Shown: positions 1-10,195 of the stretch, one piece after another
Numbering within the stretch: the first letter of the stretch is position 1
How the letters are laid out: every line of letters begins with the position of its first letter
Assembly (NCBI GenBank): GCA_029215795.1
Contig: JARDYH010000007.1
Coordinates: 89,357,263-89,421,262, forward strand
DNA length: 64,000 nucleotides
Direction of reading: 5' to 3'
Source: Anniella stebbinsi
Lineage: Eukaryota > Chordata > Lepidosauria > Squamata > Anniellidae
Program-made: the position numbers and the translations under genes
The notes under the pieces: model-generated
What the model was told of the DNA's origin: nothing
The model's input: the letters and a program-made list of their open reading frames with translations, nothing else
The model's database searches: none

Positions 1-533
1 TAGTCAATGGTGGGGTAATAATGAACTTTACAGTTGTTCATCTAGGGGGTACTCCCCACACAACATGGTAATAAATAATCAACTGTGGTGTGGATTAGGA
101 TCAGTGCTGAGTTGACTATGGCAGCATTCGGACGACACGGTAGTCAATACAACTGACAATTGTTCCCCCCCCCCCAGTTGCTTATTGTGTTGTCCGAATT
201 CAGCCTGTCTCTGTGATCTGTTTTCTTTAGCAGCAACCCTAAACACTGCAGCATGCAAAACGACAGGAAATGACCCCTTTGGGGCCAAAACATCTGAGTG
301 GGGGTGTTTTTTGGCTGTAAAGTGGTGCAAGGAAAAAAGGTTTAACCCCCACCCCCACCCCCACCCACCAGACTCACAGTCCATGATCAGGGCTTCTTTT
401 TCATGAAAAAGTTACATGATTAAGCATGCTGTTTAAAAAACATGCTTAACTTTCATGGGAGTAAATTCCACTGAAAACAGTGGAACGGACTTCCAAGTAA
501 CTATGCACAGGTGTGCACTGTTACAAAGAAAGA
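1..533. other. Unassigned DNA with C-rich low-complexity runs
   Basis: No gene recognised. There is a C homopolymer at about 165-175 and a (CCCCCA)n-like tract at about 345-369. Around 188-200 a GTGTTGTCCGAATTCAG stretch resembles the end of the GTTCAGACAAC foldback family seen intact at 2157-2347 and 61664-61853, so the first 200 bases may be a decayed copy. A small hairpin with TTAAGCATG arms lies near 420-450. Confidence 0.4.
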
Positions 534-554
534 CTTTCTTTCTTTCTTTCTTTT
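534..554. repeat. (CTTT)n microsatellite
   Basis: Short run of CTTT units directly visible. Confidence 0.8.
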
Positions 555-1915
555 AATGGAAGAACTGAGCATACACTTAACAAAAGGTACCTTAAACATG
601 TTTAGCTCTTAAACGTGCCAACCTCAGCAGGTACACTTTCTTTTTGTTTCCTAAACCCTATCCTTAAAGCCCTGGCTCTCCTCAGAATTCAAATCCCAAA
701 AACCCTGGCAGCCCCTGAGGTAACTCAGGCAACTTAAAAGCATCGGGGGCGAAATGGATGACTTCCTTGTAACTGCCATTAAGAACAAAACAGCCACTTC
801 CTTTTCAAATCTAGCAAAGTCTACCAGCCAGGTGGCTTTGATTTGTTCTTTGGCAATCGCATCGCATGATTTCTTCCAGGCGGATCTAAACAGCACTAAG
901 AAACTGGAATTCAGAGTCGCAGTGTGTGTCAAAAATGCTTTCTTGGGATCTCATTCGCTCGAAATAATCGTGCCACCTCGTCGTTTATCAGCATATTTAG
1001 GCATCTATATCATGTTCACTGCTTTTTTTCATATGAAACCTGTTTCCCGCAGTCTCTATTGAACATTGCTACCTTCGTATCAGGCTGGGCGCTATTCTGT
1101 AGTAGCAAGAACTGAGCACTTCCAAATGTTTTTAAAAAGAAAGTCAGATGGGATATTCTGCCTCAGTCCCTCTGTCTTCCAAATACCTGTCCAATCCACA
1201 AAAAAGAAGCGAAATTCTACTTACCAACTCAAGAATTGTCTTTGGCCTTCGTGTGTTCTTGTCGGCTTCACCAAGCGAGAAAAATGGGGAATTCTCCCTT
1301 CAGGCAGGACCCGGTAACTTTTGGGTGATGATTATGCCATGGAACTTTCTCTCTCTTGTGTATACAGAAGCAGCCACGGAGCCCAGCTCATTGCAGTGTA
1401 GTGAGCTGCCTTATTTTTGTGCGAGTACTGAGGGTGTGGTTCAGTTCCCTGAGTTGTGCAAGTGGAAAGGAATCCTTTTTTTGAGTAGTGAATTGGCATG
1501 TGCAGGGGGTGGGGGGTGGAACAGAGGGAGCCAGGCTTTTGCTCAGCCTGTTTGGCAGCCGATCTGGCTGCAAAAGTGTGCCTGGGGGGCAGCAGAGACG
1601 CTGATCCCAGAAAGCGAGTCCCGCTGTATGTAAGCAGGGCACCCCCTCCCTCTGCAGGCCAAGGTATACCCCTCTCTTTGAAGCTGGGGCATGCCAGAGG
1701 ACTAGCCTCTTGGGGCATGTCACAGCTTGGTTGCGAAGAAGGCAGCTGCTCTCTAGAATCACGCTGGAATGGATTAGCGTGGCTGCCATATTTCCATCCC
1801 TCCTTATTATTAACACAAAACCATTCACACATGCAGTGCTCAACGAAGGGCTCTGCTCCAAGGAATTTACATCTTAATTTCAACCATGGAATAGACAATT
1901 CAGGGGTTGAGACAG
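555..1915. other. Unassigned unique-looking DNA
   Basis: About 1.36 kb with several overlapping open frames on both strands, none with recognisable domains and mutually overlapping, so they read as chance frames in moderately GC-rich DNA. No repeat family recognised. Confidence 0.4.
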
Positions 1916-2134
1916 CAGTGGAGGCTGGTGGCTCCGATTTTGGTGGGGTTGTGAATCCATTCGGGGTTTTATTCGGAACTAGCCAGGATGCTACAGGAGC
2001 TATCCAAGGTGCTTAACCCAGGTTGGGGAGAATGGTCAGCACCTTGGACAGCCCTTTAGAGTTCTGGCTGGGTCTGATTGAAACCCAGAATGGATTCACA
2101 GCCCTACTGAAATTGGAACCACCAGCCTCCACTG
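1916..2134. mobile_element. Foldback element, CAGTGGAGGCTGGTGG family
   Basis: A 219-bp element whose left end CAGTGGAGGCTGGTGGCTCC is mirrored by the right end. The interior is palindromic too: CCAAGGTGCT and CAGCACCTTGG flank the centre, and a GAATCCATTC block is mirrored by GAATGGATTC. Related copies are at 34225-34355, 38600-38815 and 42738-42914. A CAGTG terminus is hAT-like. The flanks here do not give a clean 8-bp duplication. Confidence 0.75.
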
Positions 2135-2156
2135 ATGAGGAGGTCAAGCACACATA

Positions 2157-2347
2157 GACCCTGTTTAGACAACATGCTAAGCCACAGTGGTTAAGCATTT
2201 TGAGCTAAAAGTTATGGCTCAATGTGTTGTGTGAACCATTCCTAACCATGGTGGCTAAATAACCGTGGTTTAAACACGCTCACTAACCATTTGCTGCAAA
2301 AGGGTTAGCAGCCTACCCATGGCTTAGTGTATCATCTGAACAGACCC
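2157..2347. mobile_element. Foldback element, GTTCAGACAAC family
   Basis: A 191-bp palindromic element with ends GACCCTGTTTAGACAAC and TCATCTGAACAGACCC. Interior blocks AACCATGGTGG and ACCATGGTT-like motifs are inverted around the centre. A near-identical copy lies at 61664-61853 and a degenerate one at 51295-51500. Superfamily not determined. Confidence 0.7.
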
Positions 2348-3227
2348 ACAGGGACCAATGGGAGCAAAGCCTCTGATGCGTATCTAGGCTAAAGGAGAGT
2401 TCTGTTGATCTCAAAAGCTTGTCTACTAATTTGTGATGTTTCTCTAGGGCACTATTAATTCCCCCCTCCTGTAATGAGCTGACACAGCTACCTGCAATGT
2501 TTATATCCATAGAATAGGCTTAGTTTCAGTTAGGGAGAGAGAAGGCCAGGTATGAGCCCAGCAGGCACAATGGATACGGCAGGGAAAGGCTTGCCTCTAT
2601 TCTCCTCCTACCAGAGCTGGAGGTTAGCATCATAAGCAGCAGTTCAACAGCCAGAATGTTCCCCTCTGCCCCTGAAATAATAGGGGGGATTACCTGTTGA
2701 ACGATGGGGGAGCGTTACCTGTTGAGCTTTACCTGTTGTGGCACTTGTTGAGGACACAGGGCTGGGCCTGAATGGAAGGTGGAAGGGGACTGTCATGGTG
2801 TGCTTAAGTGGGAGCCGTGTCTCAGTATGCTTTCTCAAACTACTCCAACTTTTCATCAGTCTTGGGTGTGACCAGGCCTAGAAATGGAAGGCGGGGACCT
2901 AACCTGTGCTCTGCTTCCCCTTGTGGTGATCCACTCAAGGCTGCAGTGCAGAACAAAGGCTGAAACAGGTATGTTATCATCCCAGGTTCCAACAGAGCTC
3001 TACTCCACGCTGGTAGCCTGTGGGTTTCTCCTGGTTGGCAATGAATGCTTCGAGGTCAACCCTGGGTCTCTGCCTGGGCAACAGCCAAAGTTGAGCCTTG
3101 TCTACATGTCTTTGCAGTTGCTCCTCAACCCCCCTGCTTCATTGCCTCTTTCAAAGGACAGAAATGGTCACGGCACAGGAGATCTGTGATCAGCTCTTTC
3201 CAATTATTTAAAAAAAATGATTTTAAA
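2348..3227. other. Unassigned DNA
   Basis: No gene or recognised repeat seen. Around 2690-2735 there is a local imperfect repeat of a TTACCTGTTGA motif. Confidence 0.4.
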
Positions 3228-3485
3228 TAGGCTGACCATCTGAAAAGGAGGACAGGGCTCATATAACTTTAACAGTTGTAGAGAAAAGGGAATTTAAAGT
3301 TGCAGAGCCCTGCCTTCTTTTGTATATGGTCACTGTAGTATAGTGCCTGCACCTTTAACAGTTGTGATGAAGAGGGAATTTCACCAGGAACTAATTGCAT
3401 ACAAATGACACCTGCTGAAATTCCCTTTTCTCTACAACTGTTAAAGTTATATGAGCCCTGTCCTCCTTTTCAGATGGTCAGCCTA
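3228..3485. mobile_element. hAT-like foldback MITE, copy 1 (arm-deleted)
   Basis: Starts TAGGCTGACC and ends GGTCAGCCTA, with TTTTAAA on both flanks. It is 258 bp rather than ~320 bp: about 61 bp is missing from the left arm, between a GGGAATTT block and an AAAGTTGCAG block. The right arm is complete. The remaining sequence is closest to the copy at 48194-48512. Confidence 0.9.
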
Positions 3486-4224
3486 TTTTAAAGCAAGCGT
3501 GAGAGACCCTGTTTTGATCGATGGATTGGGATTTGGGTTTATCCAGACAGAGGATCAAATTGCTAAGGATCAGCAATGTTCTAGCTCATTGCAGTTCTCC
3601 GAATTCTTCCTTGAAGCTCATTTCACCTTGTTTGTGTTCCCAAACCTGTCTCTTTTCCGATCAGGGAAAAATATATATATGCAGATTTCTGGAAGTGTAC
3701 TTATAAACAATACACATTTTTGGAAGTGCACAAGTGCACACTTTTGAATACAAACACAAGTTTGGGAAACTGCTAAATTTCCCCAAGAATTGTGTTTCTA
3801 CTCCTGTTTGGGGTTGCAAATAGGACATGTGTGCATGATTTGCAAACAGAAATGAAATTCTTGGACTTCCCTATGAAAGTACTTTAAAAAAAACCAAGGC
3901 ATTTTGCTAACACATGTTGTATCCAGAAGGTGCAGTTAGTGACTACTACAGTATTGAACTTGGGGATGGGGGAGAAATTTGTTCTATTTGCATTTAATGC
4001 AAATGGACCTGATTTCACACTTTTGTACACAAAACACATATGTTAGTGAAAATAACATTAAATGCATTATATTAGGGAAATAGTTTGCAAAGGCATGTAT
4101 TAGACAAAATGACAAAATGAAATTCACACAAAAATGTATACAGCTTTCCACAGAAACTTAAATAAACCTGAAAGGTCTGGGTCAAACCGAACTGAATTTA
4201 AGATTGGAAAAATGAGAAACAGAG
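3486..4224. repeat. AT-rich degenerate dispersed repeat
   Basis: AT-rich sequence with recurring TTTGCA, AATGCATT and TTTGTACAC-like words. It resembles the AT-rich tracts at 10965-11225, 13205-13530 and 19650-19810. Probably the interior of decayed DNA transposons, but no paired ends were identified. No gene seen. Confidence 0.4.
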
Positions 4225-5010
4225 AAAAACTGAAATTGGCAGATGCATCAATTCCTAATTGGACAACTATTTTTTCCTTAGGTTCCATATCTTGCAAAAA
4301 TGCAGGTCCTTCCTGGAGAATGAAGTTAACTCTTTGTGGGACTGCAGTTAATTTCAAAACAGATTCATATCACAATTCTTTCAGAGGTGACGTACACAGG
4401 ATTCTAGAACCCCCTAAGACCTGCATAATACAAAGACTTTTTAGACAGCCCGGTGGATACTCTGTTTTGGATGCTTTATCCACACAAACAAGGTATGAAG
4501 AAAATCAGTTTGTGTTCACTGGGTATGTGATAGCGAGGACATAACTTGGATATTTTTGTCAGTTGTGAAGTAGCTACCAGAATAGGAATAAACAATGGGA
4601 GAAACTGATGTGTTTGGGGACAACAGGGTACTAAAAGGTAATTTTGTGGACATTGCTTTAAGTCTTGATGTCAAACCATAGAGCCTGCAAACTCCCTGCA
4701 GAATTCCCGTTTCCTTGTCTCACAAGGTGGAACTGGAACTGGGAAAGATAAAGGAACAAGGGCATAATTTAGGAAATTACTGGGGCTGCCATACAATGTT
4801 CAACAATGGTCCCAGTCATCAATAAAAACAGGGAAGTATACATCTGTGTAAATCTGATAAAAGTTAATGAAGGTATAGAAGGAGGAAGGAGGAAGTACTT
4901 CATGAAGGAAGCACATGAGAACTTTCTCCCCGATGTGACAGCAGCCAGCATGTTTGGATGCCTGAAGCAGTTCCTGGCAAATAATTCTGACACACCAGAG
5001 TCCTAAATTG
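4225..5010 (+). repeat. Duplicated segment, copy A (part 1)
   Basis: This ~785-bp stretch is closely similar to 11681-12465, from AAAAACTGAAAT through the CACACCAGAGTCCTAAATTG region. It includes an exon-like block at 4282-4522. The homology resumes at 6305-6475 after an interval holding two foldback insertions. Family unknown: it could be a piece of an unclassified mobile element or a segmental duplication carrying an exon. A minus-strand frame covering about 4800-5087 stays open in both copies but was not recognised. Confidence 0.8.
4282..4522 (+). other. Candidate exon A (241 bp), unidentified protein
   Basis: An open frame is preceded by a good acceptor (TTTTTTCCTTAG) and followed by a good donor (GG|GTATGTGA). 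Between them the frame encodes about 80 residues with protein-like composition, including RILEPPK, QRLFRQPGGYS and TQTRYEENQFVFTG. The copy at 11739-11979 has the same length, the same splice signals and an uninterrupted frame with a few amino-acid changes (VH to LQ, GG to RG). By this reading the upstream intron is phase 1 and the downstream intron phase 2. I do not recognise the protein and cannot tell a live exon from a young pseudogene or a transposon-coded piece. Confidence 0.45.
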
Positions 5011-5379
5011 GCTATGGCCTCCATCACACCAGCGATTTCCTGCACGCTCGCCATGCCTGGTGTATGGATTTGCAACATAGTACTCACACTATGCCGTGCC
5101 TGTCCTACTGATATCCCGCCTCTTCCCTATCATTTCCTGGAACGCTAAAAGTCTGGATTATTTTCCCTAAATGCATTAAATCTGCAGTAAGCCTCAGTGT
5201 AGTTTTAAAGGAACATGGGCTTGAATGGATTGCATCAGGTCCTGGAAGGGAAAAGCGATCTCTCCCAGCAGCCAGCTCCAAGCCTCAATATAAAACCCAA
5301 ACCTTGCATCCCAGGCTCCAACATGTTTCTTAAAATCATACAATGCCTGAATCTCTGCAGAAACTGGATTGTACTCCCT
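5011..5379. other. Unassigned DNA inside duplicated segment A
   Basis: Sequence present in copy A but absent from copy B. No gene or family recognised. Confidence 0.4.
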
Positions 5380-5699
5380 TAGGGTGACCAGATAAAATCC
5401 AGGTCAGGGCTCATGTAACTTTAACAGTTGTAGAGAAAAGGGAATTTCAGCCAGTGTCATTTGTATGCAATTAGTTCCTGGTGAAATTCCCTCTTCATCA
5501 CAACAGTTAAAGGTGCAGGGGGCCCTGCCTTCTTTTGTATATGGTCACTCTAGTATAGTGCCTGCACCTTTAACTGTTGTGATGAAGAGGAATATCACCA
5601 GGAACTAACTGCATACAAATGACACTGGCTGAAATTCCCTTTTCTCTACAACTGTTAAAGTTCCATGAGCCCTGACCTGGATTTTATCTGGTCAGCCTA
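5380..5699. mobile_element. hAT-like foldback MITE, copy 2
   Basis: A 320-bp element, TAGGGTGACC to GGTCAGCCTA, flanked by a perfect 8-bp duplication TACTCCCT (5372-5379 and 5700-5707). The terminal ~25 bp belongs to a variant with AAAATCCAGGTCAGGGCTC after the terminal inverted repeat, mirrored at the other end. The two ~155-bp arms are inverted copies around a central ATGGTCACTCTAGTATAGTG. Confidence 0.95.
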
Positions 5700-5831
5700 T
5701 ACTCCCTCGATGCCCCCAAAGAGCCAGACTAAAGGGCCATTCCAGTTTTGCCCAGGAAAAGGGCAGTCTGGTTGAAGTACTCATCTGCCAGGACCTGACT
5801 GGAGGGAGAAAGAGAAGGGGAGGGGTGGAGT
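5700..5831. other. Short spacer between two foldback elements
   Basis: Unassigned; holds the right TSD of copy 2 and the left TSD (GGTGGAGT, 5824-5831) of copy 3. Confidence 0.5.
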
Positions 5832-6150
5832 TAGGCTGACCATATGAAAAGGAGGACAGGGCTCATGTAACTTTAACAGTTGCAGAGAAAAGGGAATTTC
5901 AGCCAGCATCATTTGTATGTAATAGTACCTGGTGAAATCCCCTCTTCATCACAACAATTAAAGTTGCAGGCACTATACTAGAGTGACCATATACAAAAGA
6001 AGGCAGGGCCCCTGCAATTTCAACTGTTGTAATGAAGAGGAAATTTCACCAGGTACTAATTGCATACAAATGGCACCGGCTGAAATTCCCTTTTCTCTGC
6101 AACTGTTAAAGTTACATGAGCCCTGTCCTCCTTTTCATATGGGCAGCCTA
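5832..6150. mobile_element. hAT-like foldback MITE, copy 3
   Basis: A 319-bp element, TAGGCTGACC to GGGCAGCCTA, flanked by a perfect 8-bp duplication GGTGGAGT. Its ends are of the AAAAGGAGGACAGGG variant. A 96-codon open frame on the plus strand near its right half is simply a translation of the element. Confidence 0.95.
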
Positions 6151-6304
6151 GGTGGAGTGGAGTGGAAGAGCAATGGAGCAAAGGACCTTAGGAGCGAAAG
6201 AGCAGCTATTCAGGTGAAAGGGATCATAAGCTTGACACGCGTTTGCCTCAGAGTTTTTTTTAAAAAAACATGAGGCCAACCAGGTTGGGGGGGGGGATTA
6301 GGTG

Positions 6305-6475
6305 TGATGGAGGTCTTAATCAATTACTCCCTTTGGAAAATTCTGTTTCTAAAGTTTGCCTCCTGGGATGACAAGTGCTTCCTAAATTTATCAAAGGAAA
6401 GTGGCAGGAATCCTCAGTCATAAAAGGCAAAATGGTTTTCCTGGATGCAGCTGAATGCATGGCACATCAATGGAA
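6305..6475 (+). repeat. Duplicated segment, copy A (part 2)
   Basis: Similar to 12470-12620 (shared CTCCCTTTGGAAAATTCTG, GGCAGGAATCCTCAG-like and AAAAGGCAAAATGGTTTTC blocks). In copy B it directly follows part 1, so the intervening 1.3 kb of copy A is insertion in A or loss in B. Confidence 0.75.
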
Positions 6476-6639
6476 GACCATGAGAAAATGCTGGCCCTTA
6501 CCTTGAATTGGACCCCTGAATCCACCCTCAAGTGGAACAGGGTAAAATGCATCTATTTGTTTATTTTTGCTATGGTGAAATATAGTTTACATGGAATCTA
6601 AAAGCACCAACTAACATTAGAAAACTGGCATGCATTCTG

Positions 6640-7150
6640 GGAATGGAGAATTATGTGGATCAAGAAATTTCCATAGAGGCAGTGCTGCTAAACATAATAC
6701 TGAAATCCACATGTTCTGGATTTGGGGGGCAAATCAGGAGGCTGCCTTGCAGAGGTCAAGGACCTGATCTCCAGTGCCCTAGTCCTATATTTTATGATAC
6801 CAACAAGACCTTGGTGACTGATGCTGAGGCAAGCAGCTACAGGCTAGGTGGAGTGCTACTAGAACTGGATGATTCAGAATGCATGACGGTTGCTTTTTCC
6901 TCCAGAATGCATAGTAAGGAAGGAGTACGCACAAATAAAAAAGGAGTGTTTTGCTAGTGTTTGGGCATGCAAAAGCTTTTGTCGATATCATTGTGGTCTA
7001 CATTCTTTCAGACTCCTCAGAGACTACAAACCCTTGTTGACCTGGATTAAAAGAGTACATTTGGACCATGAGGATGCCAATGTCTTCTAATAAGAATGAT
7101 GAGTTTCAATCCAGTAGCTGAGTATGTTCCAGGAAAAAAAGATTAGTCAT
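6640..7150 (+). mobile_element. Ty3/Gypsy pol fragment (RT end and RNase H), degenerate
   Basis: Translated in all plus frames, this stretch shows the order typical of Ty3/Gypsy pol: EVKDLISSA, then a TDAEASSYRLGGVLL RNase H start, VAFSSR, then KEYAQIKKECFASVWACK and DYKPLLTW, then a VAEYVPGK-like end. The pieces sit in different frames, so it is broken by indels, and no LTRs were seen. Old, non-functional remnant. Confidence 0.8.
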
Positions 7151-7496
7151 AGAAGGAATCTTTCAGAACACAAGAGGACACAGAAGTAGGAACGTATGGA
7201 TTTGTTAAAACCGTTTCTGCATTTCGTGGATTGTTGGGGGCATCTTTTGTTCCATTTTGTGCACATTGATTGAATCGGGTTTTTTTTAGGGCAACATGAC
7301 ATTTTCATTCCACTTACGCTAATGCTCATCAGTACTAATTTACACTTGTGCTAATCCCCCCTAAAAGTTAAAAAAACACACTGATTTGCAGATGCACAGA
7401 ATCTGTAGGACCCAGAAAAGGCCTGTCTATTGTGAAATCCACAGGATGGATTCATAGAACTCTGAACTTATTTGAATCCACTGTAGAAAGACCATA
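7151..7496. other. Unassigned dispersed repeat-like DNA
   Basis: Parts (GCTAATNC, GATTTGCAGATGCACAGAATC) resemble 21080-21350, suggesting a shared unclassified repeat. No gene seen. Confidence 0.35.
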
Positions 7497-7965
7497 GAAT
7501 CATAGAATAGTACAGTTAGAAGGGGCCTATAAGTAGGCTTACCAGATAAAATCCAGGTCAGGGCTCCTGTAACTTTAACAGATGTAGAGAAAAGGGAATT
7601 TCAGCCAGGGTTATTTGTATGCAATTAGTTCCTGGTGATATTCCCTCTTCATCACAACCGTTAAAGTTGCAGGCACTATACTAGAGTAACCATATACAAA
7701 AGAAGGCAGGGCCCCTGCAACTTTAACTGTTGTGATGAAGAGGGAATTTCACCAGGAACTAATTGCATACAAATGATACTGGCTGAAATTCCCTTTTCTC
7801 TACAATTGTTAAAGTTACAGGAGCCCTGACCTGGATTTTATCTGGTCACCCTACAAGGCCATCGAGTCCAACTCCCTGTTCAATGCAGGAATCAACATGA
7901 AAGCATACTTGACAGATGGTCATCCAGCTGCCTCTTGAAGGCCTCTAGTGTGGGAGAGATGCTAT
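7497..7965 (-). mobile_element. CR1 3' end split by a foldback insertion
   Basis: ATAGAATCATAGAATAGTA at 7498-7516 is the reverse complement of a CR1 tail. The CR1 sequence resumes at about 7854 with AAGGCCATCGAGTCCAACTCC and runs to about 7960. The interruption is foldback copy 4. The CR1 is therefore older than that insertion. Confidence 0.85.
7534..7853. mobile_element. hAT-like foldback MITE, copy 4 (inside CR1)
   Basis: A 320-bp element from TAGGCTTACC to GGTCACCCTA with the AAAATCCAGG end variant on both ends, as in copy 2. The flanks CCTATAAG and (CCTA)CAAG fit an 8-bp duplication of CR1 sequence if one CCTA was lost where element end and duplication abut. Confidence 0.9.
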
Positions 7966-7987
7966 TGCTAACATTTATACTGCTCAA

Positions 7988-9275
7988 CAGGGCTGTGCAC
8001 AGCCCCCCAACTCACCTCAGGGGCAGCTTCAGATCCTCTGAAATGGCCCCAAAGCCGAGCTGAGATTCAGCCCCCCCGAAGGGGGTCGGCACCCAGGAAA
8101 GCCAGGAGCAAGGCTGATCAGGAGTCCATTGGACTCCCAATTCCTCATTCCCCACTTGCTATCCCCACTGCCCCAACACCAGCCCAGCCGCCCCCATGCC
8201 TCCCCAACCTGCCGGCAGGACTTAGCTGCAAACATATCCTCCTCCTGAGAACAACACCACAATTTAAAGTAATTGCATGGGTTCTTTATTTTTAGTATAT
8301 CTACGGCCACAAACTATGGTGGCCATAAAGGGCAATTTCCCCATTATGGCTGTCATAGTTTGCAGCCATAGATATACTATAAGTAAAAAGCCCCCACAAT
8401 AACTTTAAATTGTGGCTTGGCTCTCAGGAAGAGGACACGTTTGTAGGTAAGTCCCAGTCCCAGTGGCAGTGGGAGGCCAGGACATCAGGGAGGGTGAGGA
8501 TGAAAAGGGAAGTGAGTCCAATGGACTCACCTGGACTCACAGCTGGCCTTGTGCCCCATATAGAGAACTGGTACCAGAGGGTATGGCAGATTGCTCTTTT
8601 AGAAAAAACTGACTTAAAAATGAAGGATAAAGCAAGCACAACTAAGCAAATGCAAATTTGAAGGCGTATGGAGGAAATTCATTGTTTTTCTGAACAAGGA
8701 AGAAGATGGGAGAACACCTCCTTTGCATACATAGAGTTATGGAGTGTGTAGGGTAAAGGATGGAAGCCCTGGAGGGGGGGAGGAAAGGAAGCTAAATATC
8801 TTAAGGAAGTTAACGATTTATAATATTTAACTCAGGCTGGAAACTGTATTGAAACGGAATGTACATGTATGATGTAATACTTGACTTATGTAACCAGAAC
8901 TAAGAAAAACAAATATTTATCATAACAAAAAAATAATTAAAAAAGAGCCCCTGCAATAACTTTCAATCACAGCTTGGCTCTCAGGAGCAGGACACATTTG
9001 CAGGTAAGTCCAGGCTGCAGTGGGAGGCCGGGAGGTCAGGGAGGGTCCAATGGACTCACCTGGACTCACAGCATGCCTTGTGCCAGCTTTCCCGGGCGGG
9101 CAGGCGGGTATTGGCGAGTGGCCCTGCACCGCCCCGAATTGGCCTGAGGCACACTGAGGCTTTGGTTCCAATCTTCGTTGGCCTTGGGGCACCTCTGGCC
9201 AACCCGGTGCCAATCTGGATTCAACCCACCTCACCTTGGATCCGGGGATCCGGCCCAAGTTGGTGTACAGCCCTA
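7988..9275. mobile_element. 1288-bp hAT-like non-autonomous element
   Basis: Left end CAGGGCTGTGCAC and right end GTGTACAGCCCTA are inverted repeats, flanked by CTGCTCAA (7980-7987) and CTGCTCAT (9276-9283), a 7/8 match. Inside, 8215-8450 is a large imperfect palindrome around about 8333, with mirrored GGACTTA...CAAACATATCCTC, CACAATTTAAAG and AGTATATCTA blocks. A further half-arm copy is at about 8945-9085. No transposase frame is seen. An A-rich insert separates the arm copies. Confidence 0.7.
8566..8944 (+). mobile_element. Probable retroelement 3' end inside the hAT-like element
   Basis: AT-rich stretch ending in AAAAAAATAATTAAAAAA that interrupts repeated arm sequence on both sides. Its base composition differs from the GC-rich flanks. 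It looks like a LINE 3' UTR with an A-rich tail, but I could not confirm the family. Confidence 0.35.
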
Positions 9276-9283
9276 CTGCTCAT

Positions 9284-10195
9284 GATTCTCTACCAGCATT
9301 TGAAAACAGGGTTCATCAGATCCAAAGGTCTAATCATGGAGATCCAGAAATTCCAGAAGTCTTTACTTACACTGTATCACTTCAAGTTTGCTTAAATGTC
9401 TTATTTTGAGAGTCAATGGCTCTATATTTAGCATCAGACAATGACTTAAATAAAATTGTCATGGGAATATTAGTGTTTTTTTTTTTTTTAAAAAAAAACA
9501 TTTGTTGTCTTGTTTAATTGCAATTTTCACTTTCTTTGTTGCAATTTTGTATTTTATATATTAATTGTAAGCCATCCTGGGAAAGTTTTTCAAAAGGTCA
9601 GGTAGAAATGCTTGAAGTAAAGTAACTAAATCCCATAACCTTGATCCAACTCTAATCACAGGTGAGTTGTTCTATTGTAAATTTAAACATTTCATAAGTT
9701 GCTCTGGGAACCTGATGAATACTGTGGTATAAATCCAATGCCTAAATACATAAATGAATAAATAAATCCTCATTTGTGTCAAAAGATGCAGCCAACCAGT
9801 TCAAAACATTGTGATTCAGCCAGGGTTGTGCATCTGGAAGAATGCGCACAACCACGTTTTCAGCAGCGACATGTCAAAGGCTTCTCCTACGTTCCGATCT
9901 TTCTTGTGGGATCGGATTGAAATTCTTCTTTAAAAAGTGCCTTTATCAGTTCACATTTCAGATGAGGATTTTGAAAATGCAGCATTTAACAAACAAACAA
10001 AACACATTTGTGGCTGAGTTTCAGTCAATCCAGTAAAAAAAAAAATTCTGCCTCCAATCTATCTCCCTATGAGTCATGATTTTGTTACCTCACATGCTAA
10101 TGCAAGGAGAATTAACAGTCTCGAGTTTCAGTCGGTGCTGGAATTCTTTTCTTAATTAAAGAACCCTTTAATAAGGATGCCTGTTCCCACTGTGT
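9284..10195. other. AT-rich unassigned DNA
   Basis: Holds a T run joined to an A run at about 9477-9498, and a CAGGGTTGTGCATC motif near 9820 resembling hAT-type ends. No gene recognised. Confidence 0.4.

Noticed and set aside
5983..6273. Recurring 80-109 codon frames reading CNFNCC..., also at 48176-48427, 57505-57834 and 58180-58422
   Set aside because: They are translations of the palindromic foldback family, not genes.
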